Part shown: one piece after another, positions 18,873 through 26,420 of the stretch
How the letters are laid out: the number at the start of each line of letters is the position of its first letter
How positions within the stretch are numbered: the stretch's first letter is position 1
Source: Neobacillus endophyticus
GTDB taxonomy: Bacteria > Bacillota > Bacilli > Bacillales > Cytobacillaceae
Length of the DNA: 64,000 nt
Reading direction: 5' to 3'
Assembly (NCBI RefSeq): GCF_013248975.1
Contig: NZ_JABRWH010000001.1
Span: forward strand, 4,174,001 to 4,238,000
Position numbers and translations under genes: made by a program
Notes under the pieces: generated by a model
What the model saw: the letters and a program-made list of their open reading frames with translations, nothing else
Databases searched by the model: none
What the model was told of the DNA's origin: nothing

Positions 18873-20072
18873 TTAAATAATTCGAACGGAAATCATTCCG
18901 GAAATTTGGTTGATTTTGTTTTCAAGGCTTGAAATGATCTCCTCATTTACTTGATTGTCAATATCAATAAGGGTATAGGCATATTCGTTCCGGCTGCGAT
19001 TTACCATGTCGGCAATGTTCAAATTATAGTTAGATAGGACGGTTGTAATCTGGCCAACCATGTTCGGAACATTTTGGTGCAAAGCTGCTACACGGCGCAA
19101 ACCCGTATAAGGGAGCGCAACATTTGGAAAATTGACAGAGTTTTTGATGTTTCCTGTTTCAAGGAATTCCTTTACCTGGCGCGCTGCCATAATGGCACAA
19201 TTATCCTCCGATTCTTTCGTGGAAGCACCAAGATGTGGAAGCGGAATGACATTTTTCATTTTAAGAATAGTTTCATTTGGGAAATCTGTAATATACATTC
19301 CAACTTTTCCGTTTTCGAGAGCAACTGCCATGTCTTCTTCATTAACAAGCTCTCCGCGGGAGAAGTTTAAAATATGGACGCCAGGTTTCATCAGGCTAAA
19401 CGTAGCTTCATTAAACATTCCACGTGTATCATTGGTCAATGGAACATGGACCGTAATATAATCGGACTCGGCAAATAGCTGTTCAATTGTCATTGCACGT
19501 TGAACATTACGAGATAAATTCCAAGCAGTATCAACTGAAATAAATGGATCAAATCCGATGACATCCATATCAAGATCAAGTGCATCGTTAGCCACTAACG
19601 CACCAATCGCTCCCAGTCCGATAACACCAAGCGTTTTACCTTTAATCTCTTTACCGACAAATTGTTTTTTACCTGCTTCAACAAGCTTTGGAATTTGTTC
19701 GCCTTCTCCTTCTAATGACTTAGTCCAGGCCACACCTGCAAATAGGTTACGGGAAGAAGAAATTAATGAAGTAAGGACCAACTCTTTAACCGCGTTGGCA
19801 TTAGCACCAGGTGTATTAAAAACAACAATTCCACGCTCTGTGCATTTTTGCACCGGAATATTATTCACCCCAGCGCCTGCCCGTGCAATTGCCTTTAATT
19901 GATCACCTAACTCCATTGAATGCATATTAAAGCTACGAAGTAAAATCGCATCTGGATTACTGCAGTCATTATCGATTGAATATTGCTCCTTTTTAAATAC
20001 CTTTAACCCGCATTCTGCAATATTGTTTAAAGTTTTAATTGTCTTTACTTTTTTTAATGTGATTGTGTTCAT
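18873..20072 (-). CDS. serA: D-3-phosphoglycerate dehydrogenase
   Basis: Catalyses the first step of serine synthesis, oxidising 3-phosphoglycerate with NAD. The 399-residue short form has a substrate-binding part (ARAGAGVNNIPVQKC), the NAD Rossmann motif LGVIGLGAIGALVANDAL (about 149-166), the catalytic His in PLPHLGASTKESEDN, and a C-terminal ACT domain (MVGQITTVLSNYNLNIADM) that usually binds serine. AAAGGAG precedes the ATG. A ZTP riboswitch with its own terminator lies in the leader, tying serine and one-carbon supply to purine/folate status. Confidence 0.95.
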   Translation of the reverse strand: MNTITLKKVKTIKTLNNIAECGLKVFKKEQYSIDNDCSNPDAILLRSFNMHSMELGDQLKAIARAGAGVNNIPVQKCTERGIVVFNTPGANANAVKELVLTSLISSSRNLFAGVAWTKSLEGEGEQIPKLVEAGKKQFVGKEIKGKTLGVIGLGAIGALVANDALDLDMDVIGFDPFISVDTAWNLSRNVQRAMTIEQLFAESDYITVHVPLTNDTRGMFNEATFSLMKPGVHILNFSRGELVNEEDMAVALENGKVGMYITDFPNETILKMKNVIPLPHLGASTKESEDNCAIMAARQVKEFLETGNIKNSVNFPNVALPYTGLRRVAALHQNVPNMVGQITTVLSNYNLNIADMVNRSRNEYAYTLIDIDNQVNEEIISSLENKINQISGMISVRII

Positions 20073-20177
20073 CGTGTAATCTCCTTTTAGTTCAATTTAG
20101 TATTTTACAAGCCAATTGATGAAATGATGGACTAAGCGAAAACGATTCTCTTCACTATCCCTCCTAAATAACATAAA

Positions 20178-20275
20178 GAGGCAAGGGATAAATCCCTTAC
20201 CTCTGCCCAGGCGAACGGCTTTTCGACCTATGTGCTCCCTCACGGTAATCCGTGTTTCGCCAGTCACACATAGAC
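20178..20275 (-). promoter_or_regulatory. ZTP (pfl) riboswitch and expression-platform terminator upstream of serA
   Basis: Read on the minus strand, 20275-20204 holds the conserved ZTP aptamer blocks: TGTGACTGGCG, a paired CACGGATTACCGTG helix, GGGAGCACATAG pairing back to CTATGTG, and the hallmark GCCGTTCGCCTGGGCA. It is followed at once by a 12-bp terminator stem (GAGGTAAGGGAT / ATCCCTTGCCTC, 20203-20178) and TTTATG. Known ZTP switches sense ZTP/ZMP, which accumulate when 10-formyl-THF is short, and turn on purine and one-carbon genes. Here ligand binding should prevent termination and raise serA expression. Confidence 0.88.
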
Positions 20276-20289
20276 TTTTCATTTCTTCT

Positions 20290-20317
20290 ATCTTAACAAA
20301 TTTTCTAAAAACTTCAA
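20290..20317 (-). promoter_or_regulatory. Probable sigma-A promoter of the serA leader
   Basis: Minus-strand TTGAAG (-35), 16-bp spacer and TAAGAT (-10). The predicted start is about 10 nt before the aptamer. Confidence 0.65.
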
Positions 20318-20477
20318 CCATAAATTTTGGTTATTTCTTATTATTTTGAAAATCTTTGTTTGTAAATGGTTTCATTTTTTTAGATTTATGATGGATACGA
20401 AACAATCTTGGTTCTGCAACAATTTTTTTGAAGGGAAAATTGCTCTTAAATTCTTTAAACGACCTTCTGCATGATTG

Positions 20478-20690
20478 ATGAAGGACAAGGCTCGTTTTTG
20501 GCTTAATAAAAATGCTCTATGAAGGAAATTATTCAAACTGAGATTCTATATAATGGTCTTTATCCGCCCTATGAAGGACAATTTTCAAACTGGGATTCTC
20601 TTTAATGGTCTTCATCCGCCCAATGAAGGGCAATTCTCAAACTGAGATTCTATTTAATGTCCTTCATCCGCCCTACAAAAGACTAAATAC
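20478..20690. repeat. 52-bp tandem repeat with palindromic core
   Basis: The core ATGAAGGACAA starts at 20519, 20571, 20623 and (degenerate) 20675, a spacing of exactly 52 bp, with an extra core at 20478. Units share TCAAACTGAGATTCT and end in GTCTTCATCCGCC. The end of one unit and start of the next form the inverted repeat TTGTCCTTCAT/ATGAAGGACAA. Related units at the same 52-bp spacing occur at 29652-29732. It lies between the serA leader and the PTS operon; function unknown. Confidence 0.85.
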
Positions 20691-20735
20691 ACACCTAGAA
20701 TCCCATTCGTCCAAGAAAATTCATGCCCAATCAAG

Positions 20736-21065
20736 TTATCCTTTTTCTTTTTTAAGAAACTCTTTACGCAAATCAACCATCTCCTTGGCTAAATCCTTTA
20801 ACGTAATAGCTGTCATTAAATGATCCTGGGCGTGAATAAGGATGATGGGGATGTCAAATTCCTCTCCGCTCGCTTCTGCCTGGATTAGTTGGGTTTGGAA
20901 CTGATGGGCTTTGGCCAGCTCACTTTCTGCTTCAGAAAGTTTTTGATCGGCATTTGTAAAATCTTTCTCTTTCCCGTGATAAATGGCCTCCATTGCCAAA
21001 CTTCTGGCATTGCCGCTATACAAAATTAATTGAAAAGATAAATGATAAAGTTCCTCTTTTGTCAA
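20736..21065 (-). CDS. PTS lactose/cellobiose-family EIIA component
   Basis: A 109-residue all-helical IIA of the Lac family. The phosphorylation histidine is in ILIHAQDHLMTA, most likely His78 (IHAQDH). It takes phosphate from HPr and passes it to the IIB encoded in the same operon. The TTG start at 21065 is preceded by AGAGGTG. It is the last gene of the IIB-IIC-IIA operon, 70 bp after IIC. No phospho-β-glucosidase gene is present, so the sugar-6-phosphate must be handled by enzymes encoded elsewhere. Confidence 0.92.
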   Translation of the reverse strand: MTKEELYHLSFQLILYSGNARSLAMEAIYHGKEKDFTNADQKLSEAESELAKAHQFQTQLIQAEASGEEFDIPIILIHAQDHLMTAITLKDLAKEMVDLRKEFLKKEKG

Positions 21066-21135
21066 TATGTTTCACCTCTTTCATTTCAAATATCAAAAGC
21101 CTGCCATTAGGCAAGCTTCTTTTTTGATTAAAATT

Positions 21136-22446
21136 CTATTGACCTTGTTCCGCTTTAAGATTTTGTTTGTCCCACATTCTAAAAAATGGATAATAAATGG
21201 CGAAGGCGACAACTAGATTGATGACTTGCATTAATGCCCCTCTGATATTTCCGCCGGTTGCCAAATAACCGCCGATGATCGGAGGCGTTGTCCAAGGCAC
21301 GGCGATCCCAGCTGTTTTCGGGGCAAAACCAATACTCATTCCAATATAAGTGGTTAATACCAATACTAATGGTGTTATGAGGAATGGAATGATCAACAAA
21401 GGATTCATAACAATGGGGGCACCGAACGTAATCGGTTCATTGATATTGAAAATGCCTGGACCAATCGCAAGCTTGCCCAACTGTTTCCCTTGCTGACTTT
21501 TGGCCATAAAGAGCATCATCAAGGCAAATGAAATAGTGGACCCCGATCCGCCCAAGTATATAAATATATCAAAGAATTGCTGCGTTACAATATTCGGAAG
21601 AGCGTGTCCTGCTTGAAGCGCAAGGCGATTTGCATCCGTTTGCGCCAGCCATATCGGCCCCATTACACCACCGACAATGGCGGCACCATGAAGTCCCATA
21701 GACCAGAGAAGTTGAACGAGGAAAACAGCGATCAAGGCACCTGCTAAGGATCCACCAAGACTGCTAAGAGGTTTTTGTAAAAGCTGGCCTACCACATTGT
21801 GAAGTGATTCAAAAGAAGTATTTTCAATAATCAACCGTAAAATCCAAACAACAAAGAGAACTAGAAAAGCAGGAAATAAAGCGACAAAAGACTTACTCAC
21901 ACTAGGTGGAACCCCATCGGGCATTTTTATGACCAAATTCTTTTGAACAATTTTTCTATAGATTTCCGTAGATAAGATGGCGATAATCATTGCCACAAAC
22001 AATCCTTTGCTTCCTAAATAACTAAAGGCTAAAACCCCTGTAACTTGAATGGCTTTTGTTGCACCAACTGGGGTAAACATGGTGAAATAAGGGGTTGCCA
22101 GGACAAAGGCCGCAATCGATATTGCTCCGGCACTTAAAGCATCGACCTTATAATGTTCTGCAAGCCGGTAAGCAATTCCAAATCCAGCAATGAGAGCCAT
22201 TATATCAAAGGATGCACTTACAGGATATAGAAGCTTTGTCATCCAGGCAGCACCAAAGGTTCGAGTCATAAAATCTGCGTATCCATTAATAGGCAGAAAA
22301 GCTAAAATTAAGAATAAAGAACCCACTATTAGGAACGGCATCGTCAGGATAATTCCATCACGTATTGCTTGCAGATGCTTCTGAGCAGCAATTCTTCCTG
22401 CAACAGGCATGACCTTCTCTTCTAACATTTGGTTAAATTTGCTCAA
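21136..22446 (-). CDS. PTS cellobiose/oligo-β-glucoside EIIC permease
   Basis: A polytopic Lac-family IIC, about 436 residues when started at TTG 22446 (AGAGGTG 6 nt upstream; the longer ATG frame at 22494 overlaps the IIB gene and has no ribosome site). Family motifs include the N-terminal MPVAGRIAAQKHLQAIRDGI, GLHGAAIVGGVMGPIW and the substrate loop GPGIFNINEPITFGAPIVMNPLL, where the Glu of NEP takes part in sugar binding. It imports and phosphorylates a β-diglucoside together with the flanking IIA and IIB. The exact sugar is uncertain (cellobiose, chitobiose or another). Confidence 0.93.
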   Translation of the reverse strand: MSKFNQMLEEKVMPVAGRIAAQKHLQAIRDGIILTMPFLIVGSLFLILAFLPINGYADFMTRTFGAAWMTKLLYPVSASFDIMALIAGFGIAYRLAEHYKVDALSAGAISIAAFVLATPYFTMFTPVGATKAIQVTGVLAFSYLGSKGLFVAMIIAILSTEIYRKIVQKNLVIKMPDGVPPSVSKSFVALFPAFLVLFVVWILRLIIENTSFESLHNVVGQLLQKPLSSLGGSLAGALIAVFLVQLLWSMGLHGAAIVGGVMGPIWLAQTDANRLALQAGHALPNIVTQQFFDIFIYLGGSGSTISFALMMLFMAKSQQGKQLGKLAIGPGIFNINEPITFGAPIVMNPLLIIPFLITPLVLVLTTYIGMSIGFAPKTAGIAVPWTTPPIIGGYLATGGNIRGALMQVINLVVAFAIYYPFFRMWDKQNLKAEQGQ

Positions 22447-22468
22447 TCTATTCACCTCTTCTGTGAAA

Positions 22469-22774
22469 TTATGAACCAACCAAATTTCTCGCAAACTTTA
22501 AGACTTCTACCCCATTACATAATCCATAATGAACAGGATTTATGGCTTCAACCGGAATACCTTTTTCCAACCCTTTTTTCTTTAGTTGGGGAAGCAAGTA
22601 ACGGACTTGGGGACCAACAAGTAATACATCTGCATCATCCAAATGAGCATTTACCGCATTTGCACTTACAGCCCAAATCTTTGCCGTAACCCCCTCTGCC
22701 TTCGCAGCAGCCTCCATTTTTGTTACTAATAGGCTAGTAGACATACCTGCTGCGCAGCATAGTAAAATGTTCAT
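22469..22774 (-). CDS. PTS cellobiose-family EIIB component
   Basis: A 101-residue IIB with the Cys-based phosphorylation loop at the N-terminus ([18 protein letters not shown]; the second Cys, Cys7, fits the family position). It transfers phosphate from IIA to the incoming sugar. GGAGGTACAGAA precedes the ATG. It is the first gene of the operon; IIC starts 22 bp after its stop codon. A perfect cre match lies just upstream, so the operon is probably under CcpA catabolite control. No dedicated LevR/LicR-type activator is adjacent. Confidence 0.93.
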   Translation of the reverse strand: MNILLCCAAGMSTSLLVTKMEAAAKAEGVTAKIWAVSANAVNAHLDDADVLLVGPQVRYLLPQLKKKGLEKGIPVEAINPVHYGLCNGVEVLKFARNLVGS

Positions 22775-22799
22775 TTCTGTACCTCCGTTTTTTCAAAAA

Positions 22800-22814
22800 A
22801 TGTAACCGTTTTCA
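22800..22814. promoter_or_regulatory. cre site (CcpA operator) of the PTS operon
   Basis: ATGTAACCGTTTTCA fits the consensus WTGNAANCGNWNNCW at every position. It lies 25 bp before the first PTS start codon, probably downstream of the promoter, where CcpA would block transcription. Confidence 0.75.
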
Positions 22815-22963
22815 AATAATCTTAAAATATAAATGCCGATTCAATCTTCACTCAATCGAATGATGAGTCCTCCTTCCCATCATGATGGAATACGCAATAA
22901 AAATATATGGATGAATCAAAGGAAATAGTCCAAATTATTCTTTCCGACATCGTGAAATTTAAT

Positions 22964-22990
22964 GGGGGGATTGTCCCCCCTATTATTTTT
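22964..22990 (+). terminator. Terminator-like hairpin
   Basis: GGGGGGA-TTG-TCCCCCC followed on the plus strand by TATTATTTTT. No plus-strand gene feeds it. It may also end the minus-strand gene 23008-23745. Confidence 0.5.
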
Positions 22991-23007
22991 CCATTAACTA
23001 ACAATCA

Positions 23008-23745
23008 TTAGGCTGATTCCCTTTGCTTTCTTTTTTCGCGATCTTTCTTTTTATTTGATTTTGATTTCGATTTAGACACTCTAAATAATAGAATCAAAGC
23101 CCCACTTAACATCAAAGACCATACCAGCGCGAATTTATTGCCAGTTAAATAAATCCCTGCTATGGGAACCATGATCAATAAAAGATTTTCCACGTAATAA
23201 TTGGCTTTCATCGTAATGAGGATCAAAACTGATAGAATGATAAGCATCGAAGTTAAGAGATTATTCCCCATAAAGGATTGATGAAAATAGTTAACGTAGA
23301 TGTAATAGGCATATGCTGCAAAAATGGCTAATAAAGAAAGATAAAATCTCGTGATCGCTTTTTTATTAAAAAGAATCCAAACGGCCATAAAATTGATTGC
23401 ACCTGAAATTCCAATCACAAATAAATTATGATAGAGCAATATACTGCTAGGACCATTCATAAAGTTTAAAATAAACTTTATATTATAAAAAACAACAACT
23501 ACTACCAAAATTTTAAATAGTAGTTTTACCCAGGACAGTTCCAACTTCTTTTTCTTTTTTGATGATTTGGCTCTTGACCGATAGCTTCCTCCCTTGCCGT
23601 CTATTTCATCCTCTTGTTTCGTCTCCATCATCCCATGTTTTTGGTCTATTTCTTCCGATGGACCCGATGTATGGTCATCGCTTTCTATGTATTCTTTTCC
23701 AGAACGTTTGGCGGCTCTTCGACTTGATCTTGACTCAAATTCCAA
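23008..23745 (-). CDS. Uncharacterised membrane protein with charged tails
   Basis: 245 residues. A hydrophilic N-terminal third (1-72) is rich in Ser, Lys and acidic residues and ends in a KKKKK cluster. About six membrane helices follow (75-225), then a strongly basic C-terminal tail (SKSKSKSNKKKDREKRKQR). The TTG start at 23745 has GAGGTGA 7 nt upstream. I do not recognise a family. The basic tails suggest contact with nucleic acid or anionic lipid at the cytoplasmic face, but this is speculative. Both neighbours are in independent units. Confidence 0.7.
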   Translation of the reverse strand: MEFESRSSRRAAKRSGKEYIESDDHTSGPSEEIDQKHGMMETKQEDEIDGKGGSYRSRAKSSKKKKKLELSWVKLLFKILVVVVVFYNIKFILNFMNGPSSILLYHNLFVIGISGAINFMAVWILFNKKAITRFYLSLLAIFAAYAYYIYVNYFHQSFMGNNLLTSMLIILSVLILITMKANYYVENLLLIMVPIAGIYLTGNKFALVWSLMLSGALILLFRVSKSKSKSNKKKDREKRKQRESA

Positions 23746-23817
23746 TGAATATTCACCTCAGAAATATTTTTTATTATTATAACGTAATTCAAAAAATAGT
23801 GATTTAAAAAGACTGAA

Positions 23818-24657
23818 TTAAGAATTTTCAATTAATCGTTTGACCTTTAATTCGGTACCTGTGTTGTCAACGGGCGTATAGACACTTAATCGTAAATCAT
23901 TAGGTCCCTGGATTTGTAAAGAAGTTAGATTAAAGATCATTTTTCCGGCTTTTGCATGACGGAATTCAATTTGAATTTCCGGAGCAGAACTTACTTCCCC
24001 TTCATTCCATAATTGATGAAACTCTGGATAGCTTTCCTCCATCTCTTCAATAAACTTCTTGTACCATTGATCCGCAACATACTGACCGTAATAGGTTCGA
24101 AATATGGCAATGAACCCTCTTACAAAATGAACCCAATTAACTGCCAAGCTTCGGAATTCCTTTCTTGAAAATAACAATTGGATTAAGTTCCGATGCACTG
24201 CCGGAATTTGTTCAAAATCTAAAAAGATATTGGCGGCTGCCTGGTTCCAGCCTACTATAAAGCAGCGGCGGTCTGTTATGATGGTCGGGCAGTGACGTAG
24301 TTCATGCAGAATCTTTGTTAAAGACGGACTGATTTGAATTTCTTCTTTTTGCGAAAATTCCTGATGGGGGCCTTCTTCCAAAGCCAATGCATATAAATAC
24401 TTTTTTTCATCAATACTCAATTGCAATGCATTTGAAATCGCGTCTAAGACAGACGTGGACACCTTAATATCTCTTCCTTGCTCAAGCCAGGTATACCAAG
24501 TTGTGCTTACACCAGCCATCTGAGCCACCTCTTCCCTCCGCAGACCCGGAGTTCTCCTGCGTGTGCCTACTGGAAATCCAGCCATTTGCGGAGTTAATTT
24601 CGATCGTTTTGCTTTTAAAAATTCTGAAAGTGCTTGAAGTCTATTTTCAGGATTCAT
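23818..24657 (-). CDS. XRE-family transcriptional regulator with MmyB-like ligand domain
   Basis: 279 residues. The N-terminal helix-turn-helix (about 10-70) contains the family stretch RRRTPGLRREEVAQMAGVSTTWYTWLEQGR. The C-terminal part (100-270, with IVGWNQAAANIFLDF and NLIQLLFSRKEFR) matches the MmyB-like, PAS-related domain, which in one actinobacterial structure binds fatty acid. It is divergent from the FabF-like gene starting about 140 bp away, so it may control that gene in response to an acyl ligand; that link is inference. GAGGAAAGGA precedes the ATG. Confidence 0.88.
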   Translation of the reverse strand: MNPENRLQALSEFLKAKRSKLTPQMAGFPVGTRRRTPGLRREEVAQMAGVSTTWYTWLEQGRDIKVSTSVLDAISNALQLSIDEKKYLYALALEEGPHQEFSQKEEIQISPSLTKILHELRHCPTIITDRRCFIVGWNQAAANIFLDFEQIPAVHRNLIQLLFSRKEFRSLAVNWVHFVRGFIAIFRTYYGQYVADQWYKKFIEEMEESYPEFHQLWNEGEVSSAPEIQIEFRHAKAGKMIFNLTSLQIQGPNDLRLSVYTPVDNTGTELKVKRLIENS

Positions 24658-24796
24658 CTAAATATCCTTTCCTCTACATTATCATGGTACTAATTATACT
24701 ATTATAAACAACAACTTGTAATAGGATAACTTTCAGTTAAAATAAAGAAAAATATGAATTGGAGGAAAGAACATGAAGCGTGTAGTGATAACATGA

Positions 24797-26008
24797 ATGG
24801 GCGTAATCTCCCCAATTGGCCATGATGTGGAGACATTCTGGAACCATCTAATAGAAGGAAAATCAGGTATATCAACGATTGATACGTTTGACGCTTCCCA
24901 ATCTAAAACTAAAATCGCCGGAATTGTTCGGAACTTTCAACCGGAAGAGCGATGGGGAGCAAAAGAAGCCAGACGATTAGACCGTTTTGCCCAATTTGCA
25001 CTGGCTGCAGCCAAAGAGGCAATAGAAAAGGCTAAATTGCAATTGGACAAAATCGATCGAGATCGTTTTGGTGTATATGTGGGTTCCGGCATTGGAGGAA
25101 TTCAGACCTTTATTGATAATGTCAATCTATTAAATGATCGCGGTGCTGGAAGAGTTAGTCCCCAGCTTGTACCGATGATGATCTCGAATGCAGCCGCAGC
25201 ACAAATCAGTATAAAATTTGGTGCCCATGGCCCTTCTCTATCGCCGGTAACCGCATGCTCCATCGGCAACACAGCCATTGGGGAAGCATTTAATACTATT
25301 CGCAACGACGATGCCGATGTGATGATTGCAGGTGGGTCAGAAGCGGCCATCACTAATTTATCATTGGCTAGTTTCGGCAACGCCAAGGCATTATCAACAA
25401 GAAATGAGGAACCAACCCGGGCTAGCCGTCCTTTTGATGCCGACCGGGATGGTTTTGTGATGAGTGAAGGATCAGGAATCCTGGTGCTGGAATCATTGGA
25501 ACATGCTTTGCAGAGAAATGCCGCCATCTTAGCTGAAGTGATCGGATATGGAGCCAGCTCCGATGCTTATCATATGGTCGCTTCACATCCGGAGGGAAAA
25601 GGCGCCTATTTAGCTATGAAATATGCATTGAAAAAGGCTCATATTTCACCAAGTGATGTAGATGTCATCAGCGCCCACGCTACCAGTACACAGGTCGGTG
25701 ATCTTTCTGAAACCATGGCCATTAAGAAGTTGTTTGGCGATCATGCCTATCAAATTCCAATTACTGCTAATAAGTCAATGCTCGGCCACATGCTTGGCGC
25801 TTCAGGAGGAGTCGAAGCAATCGCTCTAGTTAAAAGCCTGCAACATGGAATCATTCCGCCGACGATCAACATCTTCCAGCAAGACCCTGCATGTGATTTG
25901 GATTATGTAGCAGAGGGAGCACGAAAGACTCCAATCACAATTGGTTTATCCAATTCCTTCGGCTTTGGCGGACATAATTCAGCAATTGTATTAAAAAAAT
26001 ACCAATAA
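24797..26008 (+). CDS. β-ketoacyl-ACP synthase II (FabF) paralogue with nonsense codon near its start
   Basis: Condensing enzyme that extends acyl-ACP with malonyl-ACP. From ATG 24797 the frame encodes 403 residues starting MGVISPIGHDVETFW, with the Cys-His-His triad at Cys154 (VTACSIGNT), His294 (SAHATST) and His331 (LGHMLGAS) and the closing NSFGFGGHNSA. The natural start is ATG 24773 (GGAGG upstream), which reads MKRVVIT and then TGA where FabF has Gly (GGA). The stop at 24794-24796 is followed directly by ATG, so translation may restart but would lose the first β-strand. It is a stand-alone paralogue divergent from an XRE regulator. It could be a pseudogene. Confidence 0.85.
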   Translation: MGVISPIGHDVETFWNHLIEGKSGISTIDTFDASQSKTKIAGIVRNFQPEERWGAKEARRLDRFAQFALAAAKEAIEKAKLQLDKIDRDRFGVYVGSGIGGIQTFIDNVNLLNDRGAGRVSPQLVPMMISNAAAAQISIKFGAHGPSLSPVTACSIGNTAIGEAFNTIRNDDADVMIAGGSEAAITNLSLASFGNAKALSTRNEEPTRASRPFDADRDGFVMSEGSGILVLESLEHALQRNAAILAEVIGYGASSDAYHMVASHPEGKGAYLAMKYALKKAHISPSDVDVISAHATSTQVGDLSETMAIKKLFGDHAYQIPITANKSMLGHMLGASGGVEAIALVKSLQHGIIPPTINIFQQDPACDLDYVAEGARKTPITIGLSNSFGFGGHNSAIVLKKYQ

Positions 26009-26087
26009 GAAAATCTTGTCGTTTACATTTTTATTAAAACAAATAGGGGGTACGATCGTAATCCCCATGTGACCAATTTATTAAAAT

Positions 26088-26140
26088 GGCTTTGTTAAAG
26101 AACGTTGTTGATTACATCAACAGCCATGTTTAACAAAGCC
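26088..26140. repeat. 53-bp imperfect palindrome, MITE-like
   Basis: The outer arms GGCTTTGTTAAA / TTTAACAAAGCC are perfect, with an inner stem TTGTTGAT / ATCAACA. Such ends resemble miniature IS-derived repeats in Bacillus. It lies between fabF and a small membrane protein gene and could also act as a bidirectional terminator, although there is no clear T run. Confidence 0.55.
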
Positions 26141-26157
26141 AATAGCATTTATAAAAT

Positions 26158-26277
26158 CTACTTTCCAACAAAAAAACCCATTCCCAAAATCACGATCGAC
26201 ATAATAAAAAAAATAAAATTCAGTGCAACCCCTTTTGGAACAATGTTTATTTCTGGTTCCGGTTCTTGATCTTCCAT
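26158..26277 (-). CDS. 39-residue single-span membrane protein
   Basis: A short frame with a strong ribosome site (GGAGGT, 6-nt spacing) before ATG 26277. It encodes an acidic N-terminus (MEDQEPEPEINIVPKG), one hydrophobic helix (ALNFIFFIMSIVILGMGFFV) and a final GK. The layout suggests a type II-like or tail-anchored small membrane protein, perhaps a subunit of a larger complex. No family recognised. Its independence from neighbours and good Shine-Dalgarno sequence support it as real. Confidence 0.65.
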   Translation of the reverse strand: MEDQEPEPEINIVPKGVALNFIFFIMSIVILGMGFFVGK

Positions 26278-26420
26278 TTATGCACCTCCAATGATAAATT
26301 CCTTTTCCATATAAAATATGAAAGTGCAACATTTTCGTACAGGACAACCCTTCCTGATTATTAAAATTTACCGAAAATAAACATGATGATGAAAAACAGA
26401 ATTCCTCTCGAATGGATGCC

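Noticed and set aside
20178..20275. T-box or SAM riboswitch before serA
   Set aside because: No T-box AGGGTGGNACCGCG-type block and no S-box core; all landmarks fit ZTP instead.
20478..20690. CRISPR-like array
   Set aside because: Units repeat in full at 52 bp with no unique spacers and no cas genes nearby.
26117..26347. 76-residue minus-strand frame
   Set aside because: It is out of frame with the strong ribosome site and covers the better-supported 39-residue gene.
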